NCBI GenBank assembly: GCA_947493265.1
Contig: CANLQL010000004.1
Location: 62,001 to 126,000, forward strand
Direction: 5' to 3'
DNA: 64,000 nt
DNA from: an uncultured Litoreibacter sp.
Lineage (GTDB): Bacteria; Pseudomonadota; Alphaproteobacteria; Rhodobacterales; Rhodobacteraceae
Part shown: one piece after another, positions 9,126 through 17,717 of the stretch
Layout of the letters: each line of letters starts with the position of its first letter
Numbering within the stretch: the stretch's first letter is position 1
Notes under the pieces: model-generated
Told to the model about the DNA's origin: nothing
The model's input: only the letters and a program-made list of their open reading frames with translations
Databases searched by the model: none
Made by a program: the position numbers and the translations under genes

Positions 9126-9392
9126 CTACACGCGGCCGAAATTTGCAAAAAGACCAAGTGAGCTGTGCAAGATAAACGCCCCTATGGCCGCTGACGCCGC
9201 TTGTGTCGTAAGAAGTTGCGGGTCATAGCCGAAGCCTGCCAAATGTGCAGAAATCCCTTCCATCCCGGCGGTTGCGCCCAAAAAACCGGCCCATGCGTTG
9301 TTGATCCGACCAACATCCGTGAAGTTATTTTTTTCTCCTGCAGCAAGCCCGATAAACGTACCAAGTGCGGAGATCAGAATAAAACTGCCCAT
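9126..9392 (-). CDS. Small glycine-rich membrane protein, copy 2
   Basis: The frame is open to 9446, but the ATG at 9392 has AGGAG four bases upstream and gives an 88-residue protein, close in size to its neighbours. The sequence has a first hydrophobic stretch (MGSFILISALGTFIGLAAG) and a middle segment INNAWAGFLGATAGMEG, aligning with NNIVAGCVGGLCIGQ of copy 1. The C-terminal LGLFANFG matches MLFGFFANANF of copy 1. I read it as a diverged paralogue. Function unknown; probably an inner-membrane protein. Confidence 0.6.
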   Translation of the reverse strand: MGSFILISALGTFIGLAAGEKNNFTDVGRINNAWAGFLGATAGMEGISAHLAGFGYDPQLLTTQAASAAIGAFILHSSLGLFANFGRV

Positions 9393-9585
9393 TAGGCTCC
9401 TGCGAGAAAACCCTGGCGAAAACAGCGCCTGATCCGAAGAAATCATTAAACAATGGACGAAAGGTTAACACGATTCTGAGTTGCTCGAAACAACCCGGCC
9501 GTGTGTTTATTCAACGTCGCAGGCCAATCGGCAAGAATAGGCCCACCGGATCGGCAGGCCTGTTCTTTTGTTTTGAAAAATTGCG

Positions 9586-9870
9586 CTAGCCGCGCATTTT
9601 CTTGACGACCATGCCGACGACGACCTGAACGATCATGCCTGCAACACCACCGCCTACAAGATTGCCGGCCATTGCGCCCAGATCCATGCCGCCTGCTGCG
9701 TCACCGCTGGCAGCGCCAAGCAAGCCACCAAGAAGCTGACCACCGCCAACGCCGCCTGCAGCACCAGCCAAAATATTGCCAAGCGCGCCCATATTGGACC
9801 CGGACACGGCTTTGCCGCCGCCTGCCCCGCCCAATGCGCCGCCGATAAGTTGAGATAAAATTAGTTCCAT
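9586..9870 (-). CDS. Small glycine-rich membrane protein, copy 3
   Basis: A 94-residue protein starting at the ATG at 9870, which is preceded by GGGGGAGACCT; the frame is open further to 9924 but without a better start. The sequence is extremely rich in Gly and Ala, with LGNILAGAAGGVGGGQLLGG aligning with the core of copy 1. It ends in a hydrophobic VAGMIVQVVVGMVV helix and a basic KKMRG tail. It may form glycine-zipper helices in the inner membrane. Function unknown. It is first in the series of three on this strand. Confidence 0.68.
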   Translation of the reverse strand: MELILSQLIGGALGGAGGGKAVSGSNMGALGNILAGAAGGVGGGQLLGGLLGAASGDAAGGMDLGAMAGNLVGGGVAGMIVQVVVGMVVKKMRG

Positions 9871-9978
9871 AGGTCTCCCCCACGTTTTTTGATTTCGATG
9901 GCCGGAAAAGACCATGCAAACCAACCTGCTGTCAAAATAATCAGCGGGGAAAATTCTGCAAAAAAAAGCGGCAGTCTG

Positions 9979-11259
9979 CTAGTCCATCGCTTTGCGGATA
10001 CGACGGACCATCCACCAAACCGCCAGAATGACCACCGGTGTCGCAATCGCAGTCAGCGTCACTTTGGAGACATCTGCAAAAACACCGAGGGGTCCAATCA
10101 TGTTGATGACCAGATTAACGGCATAGTAGCTGATCGCCACAACGGACAGGCCCTCAACCGTTTTCTGCAAACGCAACTGCAGATCGGCACGGCGGTCCAT
10201 GCTGGCCAAAAGTTCCTGATTTTGCGCAGATCGTTCTACGTCTACCTGCGTTCGCAACAAGTCACCCGCCCGCATCGCACGTTGGGCCATCGTTTCCAAC
10301 TGCCGCTCAGACGACTTCACAGTCCGCATAGCAGGATCAAATCTGCGCATCATGAATTCGGCAAAAGTCTGTCCACCTTCAAAGCGTTCTTCGCGCAGGA
10401 CTTCGATCCGCTGGTTGACGATTGCTTCATACGCATTGGTCGCCGCGAACCGGAAGGAAGATTGTGCGGCAAGGTTTTCCAACTCTGCCGAGGTTTCAAG
10501 AAGCCCGCTTAGCGTCTGGTCAGGCGTCGTCGCCCGAGTCGTTGTGTCGGTCATATCCGCCATTAACCGGCTGAGCGTTTTGTCCAGGCTGGACAGACGT
10601 GTGCCCAGCGCGCGGGCGCGTGCAAACCCAAGCATCGACATCGATTTGTAGGTTTCGATCTCGCAAAGCCTTTGGACGATCCTGCCGATCCTGCGCTGTC
10701 CAGCAGTATCGCCGGCAAACACTGCCAAACGCATGTGACCTGCCATGTCTATGCGAAAGTCACTTGCGATAATCGCATCACCAGACAGCACTTGGCTGAC
10801 CGCAAGACTTTCAGGAACAAACCAGTCCGCAAGTAAAGGTTTCACTTTCTTAGCGTCCAGCCCACGTTCAACCCGAACCAGCGCTGATGTCATCCGCACA
10901 CCGGGGGCCTGATCCAACCAGTCCTTTGGGAACAGGTCAAACAGCGCCGGGTCAAAAGCTTTGTCCGAATGGCCTTCCACAAAGATCGTGTAGGTCACAA
11001 ACTCGGTGTGCTGTTCCCATTTCATTTGGTGCTTGCCAAGCGCGCCCGACCAATGGGTGGCCCCCTCTTTCGGATGACTTGCGCCAAATCGGTCCAATAG
11101 CGTCTTGAGGTGGTTCAGGTCTTCGGACCGATCCCGACCCGCCGCATTTTCTGAGCGCTTAATGGCAAGGAAGATCGCCTCACAAGGGACGTCGAGCATC
11201 GGGAAGGGCCGCGCGTGAAGCTCATTTGCAAGCTGATATCTGAGCGAATGATCTTTCAT
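9979..11259 (-). CDS. DUF3422 family membrane-anchored protein
   Basis: A 426-residue protein matching the alphaproteobacterial DUF3422 family: N-terminal YQLANELHARPFP, a large soluble domain, a predicted helical part around 290-370, and two membrane helices near the C-terminus (about 375-395 and 402-420) before a basic RRIRKAMD end. The soluble part most likely faces the cytoplasm. Biochemical role unknown. It is transcribed toward the three small membrane proteins with 108 bp between. A 16-bp AT palindrome lies about 55 bp upstream of its start. Confidence 0.85.
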   Translation of the reverse strand: MKDHSLRYQLANELHARPFPMLDVPCEAIFLAIKRSENAAGRDRSEDLNHLKTLLDRFGASHPKEGATHWSGALGKHQMKWEQHTEFVTYTIFVEGHSDKAFDPALFDLFPKDWLDQAPGVRMTSALVRVERGLDAKKVKPLLADWFVPESLAVSQVLSGDAIIASDFRIDMAGHMRLAVFAGDTAGQRRIGRIVQRLCEIETYKSMSMLGFARARALGTRLSSLDKTLSRLMADMTDTTTRATTPDQTLSGLLETSAELENLAAQSSFRFAATNAYEAIVNQRIEVLREERFEGGQTFAEFMMRRFDPAMRTVKSSERQLETMAQRAMRAGDLLRTQVDVERSAQNQELLASMDRRADLQLRLQKTVEGLSVVAISYYAVNLVINMIGPLGVFADVSKVTLTAIATPVVILAVWWMVRRIRKAMD

Positions 11260-11314
11260 GCCGATCCTCGTAAGTCTCCGGTGACTTTTACATAGGGCAG
11301 AAATATCCGAATGG

Positions 11315-11330
11315 AAATAATTAATTATTT
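11315..11330. repeat. Perfect 16-bp AT palindrome
   Basis: AAATAATTAATTATTT is identical to its reverse complement. It lies between the DUF3422 start and the end of the YghU-type gene, in an otherwise GC-rich region. It could be a regulator site for the DUF3422 gene or part of a weak hairpin; nothing in sequence decides this. Confidence 0.5.
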
Positions 11331-11398
11331 AATTTCTGATGCTTAGCCGTGCACCAGTGTATACCGAATGGGCGTTCCAATTGGTCATAGACTCCCGG

Positions 11399-12265
11399 TC
11401 ATACGTCTTTCGGTGCAATTTTATCCTGTGTTTGCGTCTCAAAGTCCGAGGCGTCGTGTCGCTCATGCAGTTGGGTTTCCGGCTCCCCCATGACCCGGTT
11501 AACCATTCTGCCCCGAAGAACCGCTGGCCGGTTTGCGATCTCGTTGGCCCAGCGGTTTACATGGGTGTAGCTGCCTGCATCCAGATACTCCGCCGCGCCA
11601 TAGACGATGTCGAGTACAAGTGCGCCATACCAAGGGAAGATCGCCATATCCGCGATCGTATAGGTGTCCCCCGAAACAAAGGCGTTGTCCGCCAATTGCT
11701 TGTCCAGCACGTCCAACTGGCGCTTCGTCTCCATCGTGAAGCGATTGATCGGATATTCCATCTTAAACGGGGCGTACTTATAGAAGTGCCCAAAACCGCC
11801 ACCAAGATAAGGCGCTGACCCTTGTAGCCAAAAAAGCCAATTCAGCGTTTCCGTTCGTCCGGCCAGATCTTCTGGCAAGAACGCTTCGAATTTTTCGGCC
11901 AGATAAAGCAGAATTGCCCCGCTCTCAAAAACACGTGTACCAGTTTTCGTATCCAGAAGCGCCGGAATTTTGGAGTTCGGGTTTATCCCTACGAAGCCGG
12001 AGCCAAATTGATCCCCTTCATTGATGCGGATAAGCCAGGCGTCATATTCCGCGCCTGTGTGACCTGCTGCCAAAAGTTCTTCCAGCATGATCGTGACTTT
12101 CACCCCATTCGGTGTCGCCAGAGAATGCAATTGCAGAGGATGCTTGCCAACAGGCAGTTCCTTTTCATGGGTCGCGCCGGAGATCGGACGATTGATCGAT
12201 GCGAACTCACCGCCGTTTTCAGCGTCCCATGTCCAAACCTTCGGGAGGGTATACTCATCTTGCAT
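11399..12265 (-). CDS. yghU: Glutathione S-transferase family, YghU-type disulfide-bond oxidoreductase
   Basis: A 288-residue soluble protein with a thioredoxin-like N-terminal domain (about 45-130) and a helical C-terminal GST domain. Features of the Nu-class/YghU group are the YTLPKVWTW N-terminus, GKHPLQLHSLATPNG before the glutathione site, NPNSKIPALLD with the cis-Pro, and FESGAILLYLAEK. Such enzymes reduce disulfides or organic peroxides with glutathione in the cytoplasm. The ATG is preceded by AGAGGAGATC. It stands alone between DUF3422 and a 354-base gap. The natural substrate is not known for this family. Confidence 0.9.
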   Translation of the reverse strand: MQDEYTLPKVWTWDAENGGEFASINRPISGATHEKELPVGKHPLQLHSLATPNGVKVTIMLEELLAAGHTGAEYDAWLIRINEGDQFGSGFVGINPNSKIPALLDTKTGTRVFESGAILLYLAEKFEAFLPEDLAGRTETLNWLFWLQGSAPYLGGGFGHFYKYAPFKMEYPINRFTMETKRQLDVLDKQLADNAFVSGDTYTIADMAIFPWYGALVLDIVYGAAEYLDAGSYTHVNRWANEIANRPAVLRGRMVNRVMGEPETQLHERHDASDFETQTQDKIAPKDV

Positions 12266-12619
12266 CTGGGATCTCCTCTTTGGGTTAGCAAACCCCGTCC
12301 TCGTTTGGGGTGCAATCGGAAAACAGGTGCGTAAGCATCAGCGACCGATTTTCGCTCGTCTGATACGCTGTTGTCTACGAAGAAAGCCCGTTTGACAGGT
12401 TATGAGACAAGGAATGCTGAACGGCTATCTCAAAGTTTTAAACTATTTTCGCAATTTTTTGTCGTTCACTTTCAATAATTTACATCTACTTCCGAACGAC
12501 CTCCAACAAAAAAAAGGGCAAAGACGCGGAACTAATTTCGTTCTCGGTTGGTTGGGTCATCGGAAGGCACGAAGACAATCGGTCAGTGTCGAAAACGAAA
12601 TAAAGTGGAGAACCACAAC
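12266..12619. other. 354-base intergenic region with divergent promoters
   Basis: This separates the divergent YghU-type gene and the small exported protein gene. It is AT-rich in the middle (12430-12510), as expected for promoters on both sides, and contains an A8 run near 12509. The one open frame here (12402-12623, plus strand) has no ribosome site and an unlikely composition, so I do not call it. No convincing hairpin or known operator was seen. Confidence 0.6.
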
Positions 12620-12919
12620 ATGAAAAATCTTATCGCAACAACCGCAATCGCCCTGACATTCACAGCGCCAGCATTTGCTGACATCGACGTGGAGCAGTTC
12701 CTGGCATTGAGCAACAGCTCTGCCGCTGAGCGGATCGTCAACGAGACATCCATGGGCGACGTAACGTCCGCTGAAGTAAAATTTGCCTTGGGCGAAATGA
12801 GCGCCGCTGAGCGCAAAGTATTCTTCGAGATGGACGACGAGTCTCGCATGGCAGAAATGATTGCATTCCGCAAAACTGCACCGAAGAATAGCCCTGCAGA
12901 AGCTGCCGCTTCTAATTAA
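12620..12919 (+). CDS. Small exported protein of unknown function
   Basis: A 99-residue protein starting at the ATG at 12620, with GTGGAG upstream; the open frame to 12548 has no start support. It has a clear signal peptide (MKNLIATTAIALTFTAPAFA, cleavage before DID). The mature part of about 79 residues is acidic and rich in Ala, Glu and Ser, likely helical (two SAAER repeats at about 32 and 61), and ends in an Ala-rich tail. It has no cysteines. A strong terminator follows directly, so it is a single-gene transcript. Probably periplasmic; no family recognised. Confidence 0.75.
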   Translation: MKNLIATTAIALTFTAPAFADIDVEQFLALSNSSAAERIVNETSMGDVTSAEVKFALGEMSAAERKVFFEMDDESRMAEMIAFRKTAPKNSPAEAAASN

Positions 12920-12942
12920 TCGTTAGGCGTTTCTGAAAAGAT

Positions 12943-12976
12943 AAGGGCGGTCCCCGGTATCGGGGGCCGCCCTTTT
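12943..12976. terminator. Bidirectional rho-independent terminator
   Basis: AAGGGCGGTCCCCG pairs with CGGGGGCCGCCCTT (14 bp, one G-T pair, GTAT loop), with a T-run on the plus side. It serves the small exported protein gene and may also stop pntB, which ends just beyond it on the other strand. Confidence 0.9.
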
Positions 12977-13003
12977 TCTGGTCTAAGACTTTTGTTTCAC
13001 GCG

Positions 13004-14428
13004 TTAGTCGATCTTAGGCAAAAGGCTGTCCAAGGACGCCTTCGCATCGCCGTAAAACATCCGCGTGTTGTCTTTGAAGAACAACGGGTTCTCGATGCCG
13101 GAATACCCAGTACCTTGCCCGCGCTTAGACACGAAGACCTGCTTGGCCTTCCAGCATTCCAGAACCGGCATACCGGCAATCGGGCTGTTAGGGTCATCCT
13201 GAGCGGCTGGGTTCACAATGTCATTGGATCCGATCACAATGGCCACATCCGTATCCGGGAAGTCGTCGTTGATCTCGTCCATTTCCATTACGATGTCGTA
13301 AGGTACCTTAGCCTCCGCAAGCAGCACGTTCATGTGGCCAGGAAGACGACCTGCGACCGGGTGGATCGCAAAACGCACGTCTTTGCCTTTGTCGCGCAGC
13401 TTGCGCACAAGCTCAGCAACGGCTGTTTGTGCCTGCGCCACAGCCATCCCATAGCCCGGGATGATGATGACGCTGTCAGCTTCGTTCAAAGCAGTTGCAA
13501 CACCGTCTGCGTCAATCGCGACTTGTTCCCCTTCGACGGCCATCTGCTCGCCTGCTGGGCCGCCAAAGCCGCCCAGAATGACGGAGATAAACGACCGGTT
13601 CATTGCCTTACACATGATGTAGGACAGGATCGCACCGGAAGAGCCGACCAGCGCGCCCACAACGATCAACAGATCATTGCCAAGGGAGAAGCCAATCGCA
13701 GCAGCGGCCCAGCCAGAGTAGCTGTTGAGCATGGAGACGACGACCGGCATATCCGCGCCGCCGATGCCCATGATCAAATGGTAGCCGATGAACAAGGCAG
13801 CCAACGTCAGAACAAAGAGCGGGACAAAGCCGCCCGTGTTGAAATACCAAACCAAACAGATCAGTGACAGCACGCCCGCCCCTGCGTTCAGCAAGTGCCC
13901 GCCGGGCAGTTTTGTCGCGGCCGAGTCTACTTTCCCTGCCAGTTTACCGTAAGCAATAACGGACCCGGTGAAGGTCACCGCACCGATGAAGATGCCCAAG
14001 ACCAGTTCAACCCGCAGGATGTTGATCTCGACGATTGTTTTCTTGGCGATGAGTTCCGCGAATGTGCCGAAGAGGGCGGGATCGCCCGTGGCAACATTCC
14101 CGATTTCAAAATGCGCAATATAACCGACAAAGACCGCTGCCAGACCCACCAAGGAGTGCATGGCCGCGACAAGCTCGGGCATTTGCGTCATTTGCACGCG
14201 CGTGGCCAGTTGGTAGCCAATGATCCCGCCGCCAGCGATCAAGATCAGCGACAATAGCCAGTAGCCAGAGCCCGGTCCGATGAGGGTTGCAACCACGGCC
14301 AAGGCCATACCTGCAATGCCGTACCATACGGCGCGCTTTGCACTTTCTTGTCCCGAAAGACCCCCAAGGCTGAGGATGAACAGGACGGCTGCGACGACAT
14401 ACGCCGCTGTTGTAAAACCAAATTCCAT
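13004..14428 (-). CDS. pntB: NAD(P) transhydrogenase subunit beta
   Basis: A 474-residue inner-membrane subunit that carries most of the proton channel (domain II) and the NADP(H)-binding domain III. The first part has about nine membrane helices. The last 180 residues hold domain III, with [13 protein letters not shown], the [20 protein letters not shown] segment and [11 protein letters not shown]. With PntA it uses the proton gradient to reduce NADP+ with NADH, supplying NADPH. It is translated 12 bp after pntA, clearly one operon. Length is normal and no key motif is missing. Confidence 0.96.
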   Translation of the reverse strand: MEFGFTTAAYVVAAVLFILSLGGLSGQESAKRAVWYGIAGMALAVVATLIGPGSGYWLLSLILIAGGGIIGYQLATRVQMTQMPELVAAMHSLVGLAAVFVGYIAHFEIGNVATGDPALFGTFAELIAKKTIVEINILRVELVLGIFIGAVTFTGSVIAYGKLAGKVDSAATKLPGGHLLNAGAGVLSLICLVWYFNTGGFVPLFVLTLAALFIGYHLIMGIGGADMPVVVSMLNSYSGWAAAAIGFSLGNDLLIVVGALVGSSGAILSYIMCKAMNRSFISVILGGFGGPAGEQMAVEGEQVAIDADGVATALNEADSVIIIPGYGMAVAQAQTAVAELVRKLRDKGKDVRFAIHPVAGRLPGHMNVLLAEAKVPYDIVMEMDEINDDFPDTDVAIVIGSNDIVNPAAQDDPNSPIAGMPVLECWKAKQVFVSKRGQGTGYSGIENPLFFKDNTRMFYGDAKASLDSLLPKID

Positions 14429-14440
14429 AATCCCTACCCC

Positions 14441-16015
14441 TTATGACTTCTGGAACATGGCGAGCATGCGCCGTGTCACGAGGAAACCCCCGAAGATGTT
14501 TATCCCGGCCATGAAGACCGATAGCGCGGCGAGCAAAATGACCAGGTATGAACTTGATCCGATCTGCATCAACGCACCCAGAATGATGATCGACGAGATC
14601 GCATTTGTGACCGCCATCAATGGGGTATGCAGCGAATGCGCCACGCCCCAAATCACCTGGAATCCTACAAACACGGAAAGCACAAACACAATAAAGTGCT
14701 GCATGAAGCTGGCTGGAGCGACAAGGCCGACCCCCAGGATCAACGCAGCTCCGACGGCCAGCATGGTCACTTGGGTTTTGGTTTGTTTCTTGAACTCAGC
14801 CACTTCTACGGCGCGTTTTTCTTCTGCAGTCAGCTCTTTGGGCTTTTCCTTGGGTGGCTGGGCTGCGATCGCGGCGACTTTCGGTGGCGGCGGCGGGAAC
14901 GTGACTTCTTTGCCAAAGGTCACCGTTGCGCCGCGGATCACGTCATCTTCCATGTCGTGATTGATCACACCATCTTTTTCCGGTGTCAGATCGCTCAGCA
15001 TATGGCGGATGTTGTTGCCATAAAGCGTAGAAGCCTGTGTGGCCATCCGGCTTGGGAAATCAGTGTAGCCGATAATCGTCACGCCATTATCTGTGACGAT
15101 CTTTTCGTCCATCACGGTTAGTTTGCAATTGCCGCCTTTTTCAGCAGCAAGATCCACAATGACCGAACCCGGCTTCATGCTTTCGACCATATCCTTTGTC
15201 CAAAGTTCCGGCGCTTCGCGGTTCGGAATAAGCGCGGTACAGATGACGATGTCCATGTCAGGCGCAAGCTCGCGGAATTTCGCAAGTTGGGCTGCCGCGA
15301 ATTCAGGAGAAGATACAGACGCGTATCCACCAGAGGCGGAGCCGTCCTGCTGTTCTTCCTCGAAATCCAGGAACACGAACTCTGCCCCCATGCTTTCAAC
15401 TTGCTCGGCCACTTCTGGGCGCACATCGAACGCATAGGTGATTGCGCCAAGGGAGGTTGAGGTCCCGATAGCTGCAAGACCTGCAACACCGGCTCCGATG
15501 ACCAGAACCTTCGCAGGGGGCACTTTACCCGCGGCCGTTACCTGACCGGTAAAGAAGCGGCCGAAGTTGTTACCCGCCTCGATGACCGCGCGGTAACCCG
15601 CGATATTTGCCATGGAAGACAGTGCATCCATTTTCTGGGCGCGCGAAATACGTGGCACCATTTCCATCGCGATGACATTGGCACCGGCTTTTGCGGCCTG
15701 CGCCATCAGCTTTTCATTCGCTGCTGGATTGAAGAACGAGATCAGTGTTTGCCCGTCGCGAAGCCGTTTGGCCTCGGTCGCGTCTGGCTGACGGACTTTG
15801 ACGACCACATCCGCGGCTTTCCAAAGGGCGGCAGCGGTTTTCACAACCGAGACACCAGCCTCTTTGTAAGCGGCGTCGCTAAACCCGGCGGCAGCACCCG
15901 CCCCGGTTTCGACAACGCATTCATGTCCAAGTTTTTGTAGCTGAATGGCAGAGTCCGGTGTCATGGCGACACGGTTCTCATTCGGAAACGTTTCCTTCGG
16001 TGCCCCGATCTTCAT
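14441..16015 (-). CDS. pntA: NAD(P) transhydrogenase subunit alpha
   Basis: A 524-residue subunit with the NAD(H)-binding domain I fused to four membrane helices, the one-piece alpha form rather than the split PntAA/PntAB form. Domain I shows RAQKMDALSSMANIAGYRA (125-143) and the dinucleotide-binding GAGVAG (174-179). A Pro/Lys-rich linker near 370-400 (PPPPPKVAAIAAQPPKEKPK) joins it to the membrane part. The final segment LVTRRMLAMFQKS is typical. First gene of pntAB. The 199-base gap upstream, shared with the divergent SDR gene, should hold its promoter. Confidence 0.96.
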   Translation of the reverse strand: MKIGAPKETFPNENRVAMTPDSAIQLQKLGHECVVETGAGAAAGFSDAAYKEAGVSVVKTAAALWKAADVVVKVRQPDATEAKRLRDGQTLISFFNPAANEKLMAQAAKAGANVIAMEMVPRISRAQKMDALSSMANIAGYRAVIEAGNNFGRFFTGQVTAAGKVPPAKVLVIGAGVAGLAAIGTSTSLGAITYAFDVRPEVAEQVESMGAEFVFLDFEEEQQDGSASGGYASVSSPEFAAAQLAKFRELAPDMDIVICTALIPNREAPELWTKDMVESMKPGSVIVDLAAEKGGNCKLTVMDEKIVTDNGVTIIGYTDFPSRMATQASTLYGNNIRHMLSDLTPEKDGVINHDMEDDVIRGATVTFGKEVTFPPPPPKVAAIAAQPPKEKPKELTAEEKRAVEVAEFKKQTKTQVTMLAVGAALILGVGLVAPASFMQHFIVFVLSVFVGFQVIWGVAHSLHTPLMAVTNAISSIIILGALMQIGSSSYLVILLAALSVFMAGINIFGGFLVTRRMLAMFQKS

Positions 16016-16214
16016 ATATGGGTCCCTCTTTCGGTTATGGCGTCTTCCCGACGCGGATAACGGCTCTTATCACCGGGGGTAGGCCAAGCTCAAGCAGCAC
16101 AGCTAATATTGCCACGCCGAGAGAAGTCGATTGCGCCAACCGGGCGCAAGCCCTGCGCTGGACGCCCACGCTGCAGACGCTTATGAATGATTATTAGGAT
16201 CAGGGAGCTATACG

Positions 16215-16973
16215 ATGAATTTACAAGGAAAACATGCACTTGTAACCGGTGGCGGCACTGGGATCGGGCTTGCAATTGCGCGCGCACTCGCAGCAGAAGG
16301 CGCAGAGGTTACGATATCTGGTCGCAGGCTGGATGTGCTGCAGAGCGTAGCGTCTGAGACATCAGGACTGCACCCTGTCGCGATGGATGTTGCCGACCCC
16401 GATTCCGTGCACGATGGTGTACAAGCTGCAATCGCCGCACGGGGTCCGATCCAGATTTGTGTGGCCAATGCGGGCATCGCTGAAGGCCGGTCTGTCTTGA
16501 AGACCGATATAGCGTTCTGGCGCGAGATGGTGGCGATCAATCTTGATGGCGCTTTTCTGACGATTCAGGCGTGTCTTCCCGGTATGTTGGACACAGGTTG
16601 GGGCCGGGTTATTGCGATCTCGTCCATCGCGGGCGTGCGCGGTTTGAAAGGCGCGCCAGCTTATTCTGCGTCTAAGCATGGGATGATCGGCCTGATCAAA
16701 GGCTTGGCCGCTGACATGCTTGGCAAGGACATCACCAGCAATGCGATCTGTCCAGCCTATGTCGACACTGACATCGTCCCGCAGAACCTTGAACGGATCA
16801 TGAAGCGGACAGGCATGAGTGAGGAAGACGCACAAAAGCTGATCCTCGAGGCAAATCCTCATGGGCGGCTGATCACGCCAGAAGAGGTTGCGGCAAGCGC
16901 TGTATGGCTCTGTCAGGACGCCTCCGCCAGCGTGAACGGACAAGCAATTCAAATTGCCGGCGGCGAGTTCTAA
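16215..16973 (+). CDS. SDR family oxidoreductase, 3-hydroxybutyrate dehydrogenase-like
   Basis: A 252-residue classical short-chain dehydrogenase/reductase. Cofactor motif TGGGTGIG is at 11-18, the NAG motif at 85-87, and the catalytic Ser136/137, Tyr150 and Lys154 lie in ISSIAG and YSASK. The C-terminal NAICPAYVDTDIV and VNGQAIQIAGGEF resemble 3-hydroxybutyrate or 3-hydroxyacyl dehydrogenases. Nearby phosphate-binding basic residues (GRR at 36-38) would also fit NADP(H). An AGGGAG site precedes the start. It diverges from pntAB, which is interesting if it uses NADPH, but the substrate is not determined. Confidence 0.85.
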   Translation: MNLQGKHALVTGGGTGIGLAIARALAAEGAEVTISGRRLDVLQSVASETSGLHPVAMDVADPDSVHDGVQAAIAARGPIQICVANAGIAEGRSVLKTDIAFWREMVAINLDGAFLTIQACLPGMLDTGWGRVIAISSIAGVRGLKGAPAYSASKHGMIGLIKGLAADMLGKDITSNAICPAYVDTDIVPQNLERIMKRTGMSEEDAQKLILEANPHGRLITPEEVAASAVWLCQDASASVNGQAIQIAGGEF

Positions 16974-17103
16974 GCGCATCCAAAGCTTATGGATCACAAG
17001 GATTTGCGTGTTGATCAGCTTGCACTTTCGAAACCCGCCCCTTTATGCTGATGTGGTTAGCCTTGTTTCGCTGGCATTGCGTAAACGATGATGGAGAATT
17101 TCC

Positions 17104-17607
17104 TTGGGACCGCGACGCGCTTCAAATGTAAGCCCCCGCCACCTTAGGATACGGCAATTCAAACTTGCCGATTTGGCAGCCACTTACGCCGTGTTCTTCA
17201 CATCAGTTCGGCAAGGTGCCGCAGAATTTTACTCTCTGCACGATCGGGAGGCCTGGGCAGGCTCGCCCAATCCGCCGGAAAACTGGGTTCAGCGACTATC
17301 TGATCAAGACACGCGCGTGGCCGAGATGGAGGGGCGGGTCGTAGGCTTCATGAGCCTGATGCCAACCGGCCATCTGGATATGGCATTCGTGCTGCCGGAC
17401 CAGATGGGCACCGGCGTCGCGGCGCGGCTATATAAAGCGCTTGAAGATGCCGCCTACTCGGCCGGGCTGACGAAATTGACAACCGATGCCAGCTATCTGG
17501 CGAAATCGTTTTTCACAAAGCAAGGATGGCGGGTCTTGTCGCCACAGACAGTGCTATGCAACGGCCGCGAAATCAAAAACTTCCAGATGGAAAAACGTCT
17601 GAGCTAG
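17104..17607 (+). CDS. GNAT family N-acetyltransferase
   Basis: A 167-residue single-domain acetyltransferase of the GNAT fold, using acetyl-CoA on an unknown amine. The RIRQFKLADLAATYAVF start, the VVGFMSL strand, the DMAFVLPDQMGTGVAARLY acetyl-CoA loop region and the YLAKSFFTKQGW end give the family pattern, closest to YafP-type proteins. No in-frame ATG exists near the beginning. The TTG at 17104 follows GGAGA by a short spacer and is the best start. It lies alone between the SDR and the Kef-type antiporter. Confidence 0.82.
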   Translation: MGPRRASNVSPRHLRIRQFKLADLAATYAVFFTSVRQGAAEFYSLHDREAWAGSPNPPENWVQRLSDQDTRVAEMEGRVVGFMSLMPTGHLDMAFVLPDQMGTGVAARLYKALEDAAYSAGLTKLTTDASYLAKSFFTKQGWRVLSPQTVLCNGREIKNFQMEKRLS

Positions 17608-17717
17608 GAAGTTGAAACGCGCACCCTGCCCGATCCCGCCTGTTTGTATTTTTCACGTTTCGCTTCTGATCCCTGCCCGTTAAGCTGGTCGCAATCCCGT
17701 TAAGGAGCGCCCAAATT

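Noticed and set aside
12402-12623. Open frame of 73 codons before the small exported protein
   Set aside because: No ribosome site, AT-rich promoter-like sequence, and it overlaps the real start at 12620.
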